The notes under the pieces were generated by a model that was given only the letters and a program-made list of their open reading frames with translations, was not told the DNA's origin and made no database searches. From positions 2,604,001-2,668,000 of the forward strand of contig OZ241345.1 in the NCBI GenBank assembly GCA_965200175.1: DNA of 64,000 nt. Reading direction: 5' to 3'. The position numbers and the translations under genes were made by a program. This document shows, piece after piece, positions 44,699 to 54,342 of this stretch (position 1 is its first letter; the number at the start of each line of letters is the position of its first letter). This DNA is from Azophilus sp026709365. GTDB lineage: Bacteria > Pseudomonadota > Gammaproteobacteria > Pseudomonadales > Azotimanducaceae.

Positions 44699-46510
44699 AT
44701 GCAGCCAGCCCCATTGCCGCTGACCCTGGCCTCGCTGCGCGCGGCCTATCGCGAGCGGCGGCTGACGCCCAGCCAGCTGGCCGGCGTCCTGCGGCGCCGC
44801 GACCGGGACTTGACGGCGCCCGGCGTCTGGACCCACCGCTTGGATGAGAATGAGCTGGCACCCTATCTGGAGCGGCTGGAAGCCGCCGAGCCGGAGGCCT
44901 TGCCGCTGTACGGGGTGCCCTTCGCCATCAAGGACAACATTGACCTTGCCCAAGTGCCCACCACGGCGGCTTGCCCAGCCGCGGCCTACACCCCCACGCG
45001 CAGCGCCTTCGTTGTCCAGCGGCTGATCGACGCCGGCGCGATGCCGGTGGGCAAGACCAACATGGACCAGTTCGCCACCGGCCTGGTCGGCACCCGATCG
45101 CCGCCGCCCTGGGGCCCCTGCGCCAATGCGTTCGACCGCAACTTCATTGCCGGAGGCTCCAGCGCCGGTTCGGCGGTGGCCGTGGCGCTGGGCCTGGCCA
45201 GCTTCTCCCTGGGCACCGACACCGCAGGCTCGGGCCGGGTGCCCGCCGCCTTCAACAACCTGGTGGGCCTAAAGCCCAGCCGCGGCCTGTTGAGCGGTGG
45301 CGGCGTGGTGCCCGCCTGCCGCAGCCTTGATGCGGTGAGCCTGTTTGCGCTGCTGCCTGAGGATGCGGCGGTCCTGTTCGAACTGGCCCGGGCGCCGGAC
45401 CCGGCGGACCCCTACGCCCGCCAACTGTCGGACAGCGTTTGGCCCGAAGTGTCGTCGCGGCCCGGCTTCCGCATTGCCGTGCCCCAGGACTCGCAACTGC
45501 AATGGGACGACGCCGCAGCGCCGCAGCTGTTCGAGGCGGCCGTCAAGGCGCTGGAATCACTGGGCGCCCATGTGGCCCAAGCCGACTTCGGCCCCTTCCT
45601 CGCCGCCGGGAAGCTGCTCTATGAGGGGCCTTGGCTGGCCGAGCGCGCGCTGGCCGTGCAACGGATGCTGGGCGACCGGACGGCGGCCTTGCATCCGGTG
45701 GTCGCCGAGGTGATTCAAGGCGGCCGAGGGTTCAGCGCCATGGCGGCGTTCGACGCCCAGCACCGGCTGCAGGACTTCCGGCGGCAGGCGGCGGCGCTCT
45801 TCACCGACTTCGACTTCGCGCTGACGCCCACCACGCCGGGCATCCACTCCATTCAAGCGGTGTTGGATGAGCCTCTGACGCTGAACGCGCGGCTCGGCCA
45901 CTACACCAATTTCATGAATCTGCTGGACTTGGCAGCGGTGGCGGTGCCGGGCGGCTTCCTGCCGTCAAGCCTGCCTTGGGGGATCACGCTGTTCGGCCCA
46001 GCGGGCAGCGACCGCGCCCTGCTGAACCTCGCCCAGCGCCACTGCGACCGCTGCGGGTTGCCGCTCGGCGCGACCGGCGCGTCCAAGCCCGCCCTGCCGC
46101 CGTTGGCGACGCCGGCCGGCGATTGGATTGAACTGGTGGTGTGCGGCGCGCATCTCTCTGGCTGCCCGCTCAACCACCAGCTCCGGGAAAGGCGGGGCCG
46201 TTTGGTGGCTGCGCAGCGGACCGCGCCCCGCTACCGACTGTTCCGACTGCCTGGCGGAACGCCGGAACGTCCGGGGCTGGTGCGGGTGAACGAGGACGGC
46301 GCCGCCATTGACGTGGAGGCTTGGGCGCTGCCCGCCGCCGCCCTGGGCGCCCTGATGGCGGACATTCCCCCGCCACTGGCCATCGGCAAGGTGGAGCTGG
46401 CGGACGGCCGCTGGCGCGCGGGCTTCGTCTGCGAGGCGGGCGGCACGGCCGGCGCCGCCGACATCACGGCCTACGGAGGTTGGCGGCAATACCTCAAGGC
46501 CCGTCCTTGA
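44699..46510 (+). CDS. atzF: Allophanate hydrolase-like amidase
   Basis: 603 residues. Amidase-signature domain with Lys78 (VPFAIKDN), cis-Ser in AGGSSAGS (151-158) and nucleophile Ser178 (TDTAGSGR), followed by the ~150-residue AtzF C-terminal domain (from about 455, LVVCGAHLSGCPLNHQL). Allophanate hydrolases split allophanate to ammonia and carbonate. No urea carboxylase is near, so here the substrate may be a ureide from purine breakdown. ATG 44699 is preferred to TTG 44684 because GAGGCG sits before it. It points the same way as ade and the HupE gene. Confidence 0.8.
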   Translation: MQPAPLPLTLASLRAAYRERRLTPSQLAGVLRRRDRDLTAPGVWTHRLDENELAPYLERLEAAEPEALPLYGVPFAIKDNIDLAQVPTTAACPAAAYTPTRSAFVVQRLIDAGAMPVGKTNMDQFATGLVGTRSPPPWGPCANAFDRNFIAGGSSAGSAVAVALGLASFSLGTDTAGSGRVPAAFNNLVGLKPSRGLLSGGGVVPACRSLDAVSLFALLPEDAAVLFELARAPDPADPYARQLSDSVWPEVSSRPGFRIAVPQDSQLQWDDAAAPQLFEAAVKALESLGAHVAQADFGPFLAAGKLLYEGPWLAERALAVQRMLGDRTAALHPVVAEVIQGGRGFSAMAAFDAQHRLQDFRRQAAALFTDFDFALTPTTPGIHSIQAVLDEPLTLNARLGHYTNFMNLLDLAAVAVPGGFLPSSLPWGITLFGPAGSDRALLNLAQRHCDRCGLPLGATGASKPALPPLATPAGDWIELVVCGAHLSGCPLNHQLRERRGRLVAAQRTAPRYRLFRLPGGTPERPGLVRVNEDGAAIDVEAWALPAAALGALMADIPPPLAIGKVELADGRWRAGFVCEAGGTAGAADITAYGGWRQYLKARP

Positions 46511-46598
46511 CGGGCGGTCCGCAGTTTGGCGGATGGCCGCTTGGCTGATCGGGCATGCCGTTTTCACAGCGGTCCCAGCCACGCCACGGTTCACGAAC

Positions 46599-47498
46599 TT
46601 AGGCCTGCGTTGCCCTGATCTTGGCCAGAATGTGCTCACCCGCCGTGGTCGGGCCGAACTGGGGCGGGTTGCGCCGGCCAACGCAGCTCGGCAGGCACTC
46701 GACCAGCGTTCGGGAGTCCGGGTCAACGAAGAAGGCAACGGCGTAGCGGTGCCCGCCGCCGGGGCGGGCGCGCACACGATGCAGCGATGAGCGATAGCGC
46801 TTGTTGGTCCAGCGCTCCAGCAAGTCGCCGGCGTTGATGACCACGTTGCCGGGCTTGGGCGTCACCGGCTGCCAGCCGCCGTCCCGGTCCTGCACTTCCA
46901 GGCCGCCCGCCATGTCCTGAAACAGCAGGGTCAGCAAGCCGTAGTCCGTGTGCGGGCCGGCGCCAAGCTGGTCCGACCCGTCCGGTGGCAACGGCGGGTA
47001 ATGCAGCAGGCGCATGGTCACGTTCTCGCCCGTGTGCCGGCGCACGAAGTAGTCCCGATCAACCTCAAGGCCGATCGCGAACACCCGCATCACCCGAAAG
47101 GCGGCGACCGTGCAGTCGGCGTTGAAGGCCGTCAGCAGGTCCCGAAACCCCGGCTGCGGCCAGTCGAGGCCGCGAAACCGGTTCAGGTCCCGCAGGGTGA
47201 GGGCTTCCTTCAGGTCCGGCGGGCTGCCGGGCTTGAGGCTCTCCTCGCGGATGCCTTGGTAGCCGAAGTTGTCTTCGGCATCGGAATAGCCGAGCTTGCG
47301 CTTCTCGGCTTCCGGCTGGGCAAAGAACGCCTTGCTGGCGGCAAACACGGCATCGCGCAGGGATTCGTCGATGCCGATGTTGCGCAGGGATAGAAAGCCC
47401 ACGCCCGCCAAGGCCTCGTTGAGCGCATCGGCAAGGGCTGCAAGCGCCCTCCCGTCGTTCTCGTCGTAGCTTGAGAAGTCAATCTCTGGAATCTTCAT
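46599..47498 (-). CDS. Isopenicillin N synthase-like 2OG-Fe(II) oxygenase
   Basis: 299 residues from ATG 47498 (GGAAAG upstream). DIOX_N helix region, then iron ligands His183 and Asp185 (GPHTDYG) and His240 (SSLHRV), and Arg251 for the co-substrate, with Ala where Ser is usual (RYAVAFF). The family hydroxylates or desaturates small molecules. It follows PuuD by 52 bases at the end of the xdh-urate operon, so a purine-derived substrate is likely, but no such step is required in the known route. Confidence 0.8.
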   Translation of the reverse strand: MKIPEIDFSSYDENDGRALAALADALNEALAGVGFLSLRNIGIDESLRDAVFAASKAFFAQPEAEKRKLGYSDAEDNFGYQGIREESLKPGSPPDLKEALTLRDLNRFRGLDWPQPGFRDLLTAFNADCTVAAFRVMRVFAIGLEVDRDYFVRRHTGENVTMRLLHYPPLPPDGSDQLGAGPHTDYGLLTLLFQDMAGGLEVQDRDGGWQPVTPKPGNVVINAGDLLERWTNKRYRSSLHRVRARPGGGHRYAVAFFVDPDSRTLVECLPSCVGRRNPPQFGPTTAGEHILAKIRATQA

Positions 47499-47550
47499 CG
47501 GTGGCGTCTTTCCCGTGGATGGCTGTGGTGCCAACGCTCACAGCCGGCGT

Positions 47551-48738
47551 TCAATTGAGGCTGTGCAGCCAAACGAGCAGCTGCTGTCGCTGCCGCTCGC
47601 TCATGCCGGTCAGGTTGCCCAGCGGCATGTAGTGGCTGCGCACGGACACGATGGCCTTGTCCGCCAGCGCCGCCAAGTCATCGCGATGCGTGAACACCAA
47701 GCCGCCAGGCGGCGCGCTGTAGGCGCTGTGACGGGGCGCTGGGGCATGGCAGACGGTGCAGTGCTCGGCGACGATGGACATGGCGGCCACATCGTCAGGA
47801 ACGGCCGCGCCCGCCGATTCGGCTGGCGCTCGGCCGTCCAGCAGCAAGGCCGCGGCGAGCGCGGCGAAGGCCAGGGCGCAGCCCGCCAAAATGCCGGGCT
47901 TGACGATGCCGCGGTGCCGCAGGTTGAAGTAGTGCCGCGCCGTCCCGGCGATCAAGGTGATGGCCACGAGCAGCAGCCAGCCGTGGCGATGTCCGTAGAG
48001 CAGGGGGTAGTGGGCGCTGATCATGCAGAACAGCACCGGCAGCGTCATGTAGTTGTTGTGCGTGGAGCGCAGCTTGGCCCGGGCCAGCGGTGCAGCGTCC
48101 GGCTCCTCCCCCGCCTCAAGCTGCGCCACGAAGCGGCGCTGGGCCGGGATGATCCCGAAGAACACGTTGCCCACCATGATGGTGCCCAGCGCCATGCCCA
48201 GGTGAACGTAGGCGGCGCGGCCTGAAAACAGCCAGCCGAGCCCGTAGCTGTAGGCGCAGAGCAGGGGCAGCGCAACGACCGCCAGCAACGCGCCGCGCGC
48301 CGCGACGCCGCTGCGCATCAGCGCTTCGTAGAGGGCCGCCGCCAGTGCGATCAGCGCCAAGCTGGCGGCGATGGCCGCAGCCGGACCGCTCAGCGGACCA
48401 GCACTATTGACCAGGAAGCTCTCCGCCTGCAGGTAGTACACCGCCACGGCCAGCAGCATGCCGGTGATCCAAGTTGAATAGGCCTCCCAGTAAAACCAAT
48501 GCAGCGTTTTGGGCATTCGCGGCGGCGCGGCGGCGTACTTGGCGACTTCGTAGATGCCGCCGCCGTGAAACGCCCACAGATCGCCCTTGACGCCCCGCTC
48601 GGCCTTCCAAGCCGGCGGCGCCCGCAAGCTGTTGTCCAGCCAGATGAAGTAAAACGAAGCGCCGATCCAAGCGATTCCGGCGATGACGTGCAGCCAGCGG
48701 ATGACCAGGCTGAGCAGGTCCATCAGCACGGCGTCCAT
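47551..48738 (-). CDS. puuD: Urate hydroxylase PuuD with C-terminal cytochrome c
   Basis: 395 residues: about eight membrane helices of the PuuD/urate oxidase N domain (IRWLHVIAGIAWIGASFYF, HWFYWEAYSTW, STHNNYMTLPVLF) and a C-terminal cytochrome c with haem motif CTVCH (about 326-330) and Met ligand in PLGN/YMPLG. It oxidises urate to 5-hydroxyisourate, passing electrons to the respiratory chain instead of to oxygen. Its ATG overlaps the uraH stop (TGATG). It replaces the soluble uricase, which is absent here. Confidence 0.9.
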   Translation of the reverse strand: MDAVLMDLLSLVIRWLHVIAGIAWIGASFYFIWLDNSLRAPPAWKAERGVKGDLWAFHGGGIYEVAKYAAAPPRMPKTLHWFYWEAYSTWITGMLLAVAVYYLQAESFLVNSAGPLSGPAAAIAASLALIALAAALYEALMRSGVAARGALLAVVALPLLCAYSYGLGWLFSGRAAYVHLGMALGTIMVGNVFFGIIPAQRRFVAQLEAGEEPDAAPLARAKLRSTHNNYMTLPVLFCMISAHYPLLYGHRHGWLLLVAITLIAGTARHYFNLRHRGIVKPGILAGCALAFAALAAALLLDGRAPAESAGAAVPDDVAAMSIVAEHCTVCHAPAPRHSAYSAPPGGLVFTHRDDLAALADKAIVSVRSHYMPLGNLTGMSERQRQQLLVWLHSLN

Positions 48739-49082
48739 CAGCTGCCCCGGTAGGTGCTATAGCCGTAGGGGCTCAACAGCAGGGGCACGTGGTAGTGGGC
48801 GCGCTGCCCGGCGACCCGGAAGGTGACGCTGACGGTCGGATAAAAGGCGTCGCGGCCCTGCTGGGCAAACCAGGGGCCGGTCGCAAAGCGCAGGCGATGC
48901 GAGCCGTCGGCGAGCTCGAAGCGATCGCTCCATTGGTCGATGCGCCCATCGCCGTCGGTGAGGGCGCTGACCTTCGCCGGCGGGGCGGCGCCCGCGCCGG
49001 GGAGCAGCAACTCAACCGCAAGGCCAACGGCGGGCCGACCGGTTTGCAAATCGAGCACATGAGTGGTGATGGGCGCTTTCAT
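48738..49082 (-). CDS. uraH: 5-Hydroxyisourate hydrolase (transthyretin-like)
   Basis: 114 residues from ATG 49082. THVLDLQTGRPA near the N-end and the C-terminal tetrapeptide YRGS are the family signatures. The enzyme opens 5-hydroxyisourate to OHCU, the step after PuuD. The start overlaps the uraD stop (ATGA), showing translational coupling. An earlier ATG at 49097 exists, but the overlap favours 49082. Confidence 0.93.
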   Translation of the reverse strand: MKAPITTHVLDLQTGRPAVGLAVELLLPGAGAAPPAKVSALTDGDGRIDQWSDRFELADGSHRLRFATGPWFAQQGRDAFYPTVSVTFRVAGQRAHYHVPLLLSPYGYSTYRGS

Positions 49083-49636
49083 GGACTCGCCTGCCATCCT
49101 GGCGGCCCGTCGCCGTCACCGGAGGCGTCGCCGGCCGCTTGGTCCGCAAACCTTGCCCGCAGCCGCAGGGCGGTGATCTTGGCTTGTTCCCGGGCGCCCG
49201 TCGCCAGTTCCGCCGCACGGCTGTTGGGCAGTCTTGCGAGGAGCAGTGAGAGCATCTCCTCGGCGGTTTTGCCGCTGGCGCAAACCACGAAAATGAAGCC
49301 GTGCCGCGCTTCATACTCCCGGTTGCGCAGCCAAAGCTCCTTGAGCACCGCCTCCGGAGCCTGGGCGACCTGGCCCTGCTCGCGGCCGGCTGCGCCGTAC
49401 TTGCCGCGCAGGGCGTCCAAGTCGCCGATGCGGGGGTGCCCCGCAAAGGCCTCCAGAATGTCGGCCTCGCCCGCCTCTTGCCAAGCCGACTCACAGCATC
49501 GCGCCAGCTGCCCAACGCTGCTGAAGGGCCGGGCGCGGCTCACCGCCGCCGCCCAGTTGCGGCTGTGGCACAGCGCCATGAGCTCAGCCGTCGCGTCCGC
49601 ATCGTTCATGGCATTGAAAGCGCCCAAGTCCATCAT
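49079..49636 (-). CDS. uraD: OHCU decarboxylase
   Basis: 185 residues from ATG 49636, in ATGA overlap with the xdhC stop. FAGHPRIGD contains the catalytic His, with QGQVAQAPEAVLKEL and GFIFVVCASGKTAEEML typical of UraD/PucL-N proteins. It decarboxylates OHCU to S-allantoin. The order xdhC-uraD-uraH-puuD with overlaps indicates one mRNA. Confidence 0.92.
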   Translation of the reverse strand: MMDLGAFNAMNDADATAELMALCHSRNWAAAVSRARPFSSVGQLARCCESAWQEAGEADILEAFAGHPRIGDLDALRGKYGAAGREQGQVAQAPEAVLKELWLRNREYEARHGFIFVVCASGKTAEEMLSLLLARLPNSRAAELATGAREQAKITALRLRARFADQAAGDASGDGDGPPGWQASP

Positions 49637-50487
49637 CCGCCGCCCGTCGCCTCGACCTCGCGGAGCGCGTCGCGCATGGTCGGCCAACTCATGCCGCGCT
49701 GCCGCGCGCCGCCGTCGTTCGGCAACCGCGACAGCAGGCCGGCCGCAATCGATACGGCGACCTCCATGGGCAGCTTGCCCTTGACCGCAGGCAGGCCGAC
49801 CGGACATTCAAGACGCTCAATCAGCGCCGGGCTCAGGCCGTCCGCCCGCAGCCGGCGACGGAAGCGCCGGGCCTTGGTTGCCGAGCCGATCAGCCCGACG
49901 AAGGCGAAGCGCATCGGCTCAAGCAAGCGCTTGACCAGACGATAGTCGAGCGCGTGGTCATGGGTCAGCACCAGCACCTGGCACCCGGACGGCAGGGTGT
50001 CGATCGCCGTCTCCGGCGCGGCCAGCACTTGGCAGTACACATTGGCGCGACTTGGCGCGCCGTCCAGGAATTCCGGGCGGCTGTCGAGCCACAGGATCGA
50101 CAGCGCGGTTTCCGAGAGGATGCCGACCAGCGCCTGGGCCACGTGCCCGCCGCCGAAGATCGCAACCTGTGCATCAGCCGGCACAAAGGCCTCCAGCAAA
50201 ACCGCAACGCTGCCGCCGCAGCACTGGCCAACCTCAGCGGCCAGCGGGAAGGGCTTGATCTCCTGCTGGGGCCACCCCGCGCGCAACATTTCCCGCGCCC
50301 GGTTGACCACCAGATACTCCAATTGCCCGCCGCCGATGCTGTCCCAGGTGTCGTCGGCGCTGACCACGATCTTGCTGCCGGCGTCACGCGGCGTGGAGCC
50401 CGCGGTGGCGATCACCGTGGCGATGGCGTATGGCGCACCCGTCCGCTGCAAGCGCGCGGCAGCGTCGGCCCAAGGTCCGGGATTCAT
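49633..50487 (-). CDS. xdhC: Xanthine dehydrogenase accessory protein
   Basis: 284 residues if begun at ATG 50487, which overlaps the xdhB stop (ATGA); ATG 50493 is six bases earlier. The Cys-rich GQCCGG and the Rossmann FGGGHVAQAL match XdhC, which sulphurates and inserts the molybdenum cofactor into XdhB. Confidence 0.9.
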   Translation of the reverse strand: MNPGPWADAAARLQRTGAPYAIATVIATAGSTPRDAGSKIVVSADDTWDSIGGGQLEYLVVNRAREMLRAGWPQQEIKPFPLAAEVGQCCGGSVAVLLEAFVPADAQVAIFGGGHVAQALVGILSETALSILWLDSRPEFLDGAPSRANVYCQVLAAPETAIDTLPSGCQVLVLTHDHALDYRLVKRLLEPMRFAFVGLIGSATKARRFRRRLRADGLSPALIERLECPVGLPAVKGKLPMEVAVSIAAGLLSRLPNDGGARQRGMSWPTMRDALREVEATGGG

Positions 50488-52835
50488 GCCCATGCGGCGA
50501 TCTCATCCGGCAGGCCGCGCCGCGCCTGCTGGGCGGCCCAATAGACGCGCTCCGCCGTGGCCGGCGGATCAAGCCGCGGATTGAATCGGTAGTCGCACAG
50601 GCTCGCGCAAGCGTCGCGCAGGGCGCACCAAACCGAGATTGCCAGCATCAGCGGCGGCTCGCCGACGGCCTTGGAGCGGTGGACGGTCGGCTGGTGGTTG
50701 GGCCGTTCAAACAGGTCCACATTGAAGATTCGAGGCAGGTCAAAGGCGGTGGGAATCTTGTAGTTGGCGGGGCTGTCGGACATCAGGACGCCTGCGGCAT
50801 CCCACTTGAGCTCCTCGGTGGTCAGCCAGCCCATGCCCTGCACGAAGCCGCCCTCGATCTGGCCCCGGTCAATGGCCGGATTCAGCGAACGGCCAACATC
50901 GTGCAGGATGTCAACCCGAAGCACGCGGTACTCCCCGGTGCGCGGGTCGATCAGCACCTCCGAGCAGGCGGCGCCGTTGGCGAAGTACAGGAAGGGTCGG
51001 CCTTGGCCGGTCTCCTTGTCGAACCAGATATCCGGCGTCTTGTAGAAGCCGGTGGCCGACAGCGGCACGCGATGCCGATGCGCCAGTTCGACGAAGTCCG
51101 CAAACCCCAAGGTGGCGTCGCCGCAACGCACCCGACCGTCCGCAAAGCGCACCGATTCAGCCGGGCAGGAGAAGCGCTGCGCGGCAAACCGGCGCAGCCG
51201 AGCCAGGATCTTCTCGCAGGCCCGAAGCGCCGCCATGCCGTTCAAGTCAGTTGCCGCCGAAGCGGCGGTCGGCGCGGCGTTGGGGACCTTGTCCGTCCGG
51301 GTGGCGCTGATCATCACCCGCTCGATGGGCAAGCCCAGCGCCCGAGCCACGATTTGCGCCACCTTGATGTACAGCCCCTGCCCCATCTCGGTGCCGCCGT
51401 GGCTGAGATGCACGCTGCCATCGGTATAGACATGCACCAAGGCGCCAGCGTGATTCAGGTGAGTGGAGGTGAAGGAAATCCCGAACTTGACCGGCGTCAG
51501 CGCCATGCCGCGGCGCAAAGGGCCGCTGCCCCGATTCAGTTCCGCCAGCTGCTGACGACGGTTTCGATAGTCGCAGCTGGTCTCCAGCGTCTCGACCAGT
51601 TCCCGCAGGCCGTCCTCCTCGATCACTTGCCCGTAGGGCGTCACCTCGCCCGGCCGGTAGAGATTGCGCTTGCGCGCGTCCAGCGGGTCGATCCCGGCGG
51701 CGCGGGCGATGTCATCGAGCATCGCTTCCGCTCCCAACATGCCCTGGGGTCCGCCAAATCCCCGGAAGGCGGTGTGCGAGACGGCATTGGTCCGGCAGCT
51801 GTGTCCGGTCACGCTCGCCGCGGGCAGGTGATAGGCGTTGTCGGCGTGGTGCATGGCGCGATAGACCACGCCCTCGGAGAGGTCCGGCGTGCAGCCGCAG
51901 TCCCCGGCGAGCTCGACTTCGGCGCCTTGAATGCGGCCCTCGGCATCGGCGCCCACCCGGTAGCGGTGTCGAAACGGGTGCCGCTTCCCGGTCATGGCCA
52001 TGTCGTCCCGACGAGCCATGCGGCAGCGCGCTGGCCGCCCGGTGCGAACGGCGAACAGCGCCGCCAGGCAGGCCAAGGGCGCCGCCTGCGACTCCTTGCC
52101 GCCGAAGCCGCCGCCCATGCGGCGCACCTGCACCTGCACCGAGTGGATGGGCAGCGCCAGGACGCTCGCCACCAGCTTCTGCACCTCGCTGGGGTGCTGG
52201 CTGGAGCTGTACACCTGCACGCCGCCATGCTCCTCCGGCTCGGCGGCGCTCACCTGGCCCTCCAAGTAGAAGTGCTCCTGGCCGGCCATGCGGGTTTCGC
52301 CGCGCAGCTGCAGGGCGGCGCCCGCAATGGCCGGGCCGGGGTCGCCCTTGACCGAGCGGCGGGTGGGCAGCACGAAGGCCTGCGCCTGCATGGCCGCGTC
52401 GATGCCGAGCACGGCGGGGAGCGGCTCGTAGCTGACAGTGGCCAACTGCACCGCCCGATGGGCCTGCTCGTAGGTTTCCGCAGCCACGGCGAAAAGCGGC
52501 TGCGCAACGAAGCTGACCTCGTCATCCGCCAACAGCAAGTCGCCTGCAAACACCGGCGATACGTCGGCGCTGCCGGGTATGTCGGCGTGACGGATCACGT
52601 CCACCACTCCGACGGCGGCGCGCACGGCGCTGAGATCAACCGCCTTGACTTTGGCGTGCGCGTGCTTCGAGCCGCCGATCGCCACATGCAGCTGGTTGGG
52701 GAAGGCCGGCATGTCGTCAACGTAAACGGCGCTGCCGCTGACGTGCCGCTCGGCGGAGTCCTGGGGCAGCGGCCGGCCGACCGGATCGGCGGCCGAGGGC
52801 GGCGTGCGGCCGATGTCCGCAGTGCGCTCAGCCAT
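50484..52835 (-). CDS. xdhB: Xanthine dehydrogenase, molybdopterin subunit
   Basis: 783 residues from ATG 52835, the family length. Early HVSGSAVYVDDMP, cofactor loop RMGGGFGGKE, FRGFGGPQG, GGTEMGQGLYIKV and the active-site Glu in KAVGEPPL are visible. It oxidises hypoxanthine to xanthine to urate with XdhA. It overlaps xdhA by 8 bases. Confidence 0.95.
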   Translation of the reverse strand: MAERTADIGRTPPSAADPVGRPLPQDSAERHVSGSAVYVDDMPAFPNQLHVAIGGSKHAHAKVKAVDLSAVRAAVGVVDVIRHADIPGSADVSPVFAGDLLLADDEVSFVAQPLFAVAAETYEQAHRAVQLATVSYEPLPAVLGIDAAMQAQAFVLPTRRSVKGDPGPAIAGAALQLRGETRMAGQEHFYLEGQVSAAEPEEHGGVQVYSSSQHPSEVQKLVASVLALPIHSVQVQVRRMGGGFGGKESQAAPLACLAALFAVRTGRPARCRMARRDDMAMTGKRHPFRHRYRVGADAEGRIQGAEVELAGDCGCTPDLSEGVVYRAMHHADNAYHLPAASVTGHSCRTNAVSHTAFRGFGGPQGMLGAEAMLDDIARAAGIDPLDARKRNLYRPGEVTPYGQVIEEDGLRELVETLETSCDYRNRRQQLAELNRGSGPLRRGMALTPVKFGISFTSTHLNHAGALVHVYTDGSVHLSHGGTEMGQGLYIKVAQIVARALGLPIERVMISATRTDKVPNAAPTAASAATDLNGMAALRACEKILARLRRFAAQRFSCPAESVRFADGRVRCGDATLGFADFVELAHRHRVPLSATGFYKTPDIWFDKETGQGRPFLYFANGAACSEVLIDPRTGEYRVLRVDILHDVGRSLNPAIDRGQIEGGFVQGMGWLTTEELKWDAAGVLMSDSPANYKIPTAFDLPRIFNVDLFERPNHQPTVHRSKAVGEPPLMLAISVWCALRDACASLCDYRFNPRLDPPATAERVYWAAQQARRGLPDEIAAWA

Positions 52836-54342
52836 TATCCGCCACGGCCTCGGCATCCTCGGCGGACCAAACGCAGGCGCTGCCCTCGCCGCGAATCTCG
52901 CGCAACGCGATGTCCAGCAGCGCTGCCGCCATGGCCCGCCGGTAGTCGGCGCTGGCGCGCACGTCCGACAGGGGCTGGAACTGCTCAGCCACCGCATCGC
53001 AGGCCGCTTGGATGCCCGCATCATTCAACCCGCGTTCGCGCAGCGCCGCCTCGGCGGCGGGCGAGCGGGCCGGCGTGGCCGCCATGCCGCCGTAGGCGAC
53101 GCGCGCGAACTTGACCGCATCCCCCTCGTGGTCCAGCGCCACGGCCATCATCACCGAGGAGATGTCGTCCTCGAACCGCTTGCTGAGCTTGGTGAACCGG
53201 TGGGGCCGCGCCAAGGCCCGCAGCGGCACCCGCACGCAGCGAATGTACTCATCCTCCCGCAGCGCGGTTTTGCGGTAGTCGAGATGGAAGTCCTCGATCG
53301 GCAGGTGCCGCCGCTCGGCCGCCGCATTCACCAGCTCAACGCTCGCCTCCCAGCACAGCAGGATGGGCGGCATGTCGGCGATCGGCGAGCCGTTGGCGAG
53401 GTTGCCGCCCAGCCCGGCGCGATTTCTGATTTGCTGCGAGCCGAAGCGGTGCAGCACCGCGCGCAAGGCCGGGGAGGCCAGTGCCGGATGCGCCAGCAGC
53501 GCCGAGTAGCTGGCGCAGGCGCCGATCTCCAGCAACCCATCGGCCTCGCGAACGGCGGAAAGCCCCGCCACGCGGCTGAGATCGATGAGCGTCTCGAACT
53601 GCCGAAACCCTAGGGAGGCCTCCAGCATGAGGTCGGTGCCGCCCGCCACGAGCCGCGCGCCGGGCCAGGTCCGCAGGAGCGCCTGCAAGGCGCGCTCCGA
53701 GCGCGGCAGGAAGTAGCGGCTGCGCTCGCTCGCCAACAGGGGTTCGGTGTCCGACGAAACGGCGGATGCACTGTTTTGGTTCGAAGGGAGCGCTTCCGGG
53801 TTCGGCGGCGGAGCGCTTTGGCTCGGCGGGAAAACCCTCAGCGGGCGCGGTGGATGCGCGTGCAGGCTCAACCCCGCATCGAGAATGGGCCGGTAGCCGG
53901 TGCAGCGGCAGAGATTGCCGGCAATGGCCTCCGTGACCGCCGCGCGGGTCGCTGGCGCATTGCCAAGGTCCAACTGGCGCTGGTGAAGGCCCGCCAGCGA
54001 CATGACGAAACCCGGCGTACAGAAGCCGCATTGCGAACCATGATGATCGACCATCGCCTGCTGCGCCGGGTGCAGGCAGCCGCGCTCCGCCAAGCCCTCG
54101 ACAGTGAGCACGCCGCAGCCGGCGACGCTGCCCAAGGGCGTGATGCAGGCGTTGACGGTGCGCGGTACGGCGCCCGGTTCGGCAACGAGCACCGTGCAGG
54201 CACCGCAGTCCCCGGAGGCGCAGCCCTCCTTGGTGCCGGGCAGGCCGGCCTCGGTGCGCAGGTAGCGCAGCAGCGTGACCTCGGCATCGAGATGCTTGAC
54301 GCTGCGGGGCTTGGCGTTGATAAAGCAGTCCACTGCGGGCAA
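52828..54342 (-). CDS. xdhA: Xanthine dehydrogenase, FeS/FAD subunit
   Basis: 504 residues. Two 2Fe-2S clusters (GCASGDCGACTV; QCGFCTPGF with NLCRCTGYRPI), then the FAD domain (LVAGGTDLM, GLGGNLANGSPIADM). Between them, about residues 163-198, is an unusual Pro/Ser/Asn-rich linker (SQSAPPPNPEALPSNQNSAS) not expected in the core. TTG 54342 is taken as start; GTG 54333 is possible. First gene of the xdhABC-uraDH-puuD-oxygenase operon, divergent from the importer genes. Confidence 0.92.
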   Translation of the reverse strand: MPAVDCFINAKPRSVKHLDAEVTLLRYLRTEAGLPGTKEGCASGDCGACTVLVAEPGAVPRTVNACITPLGSVAGCGVLTVEGLAERGCLHPAQQAMVDHHGSQCGFCTPGFVMSLAGLHQRQLDLGNAPATRAAVTEAIAGNLCRCTGYRPILDAGLSLHAHPPRPLRVFPPSQSAPPPNPEALPSNQNSASAVSSDTEPLLASERSRYFLPRSERALQALLRTWPGARLVAGGTDLMLEASLGFRQFETLIDLSRVAGLSAVREADGLLEIGACASYSALLAHPALASPALRAVLHRFGSQQIRNRAGLGGNLANGSPIADMPPILLCWEASVELVNAAAERRHLPIEDFHLDYRKTALREDEYIRCVRVPLRALARPHRFTKLSKRFEDDISSVMMAVALDHEGDAVKFARVAYGGMAATPARSPAAEAALRERGLNDAGIQAACDAVAEQFQPLSDVRASADYRRAMAAALLDIALREIRGEGSACVWSAEDAEAVADNG

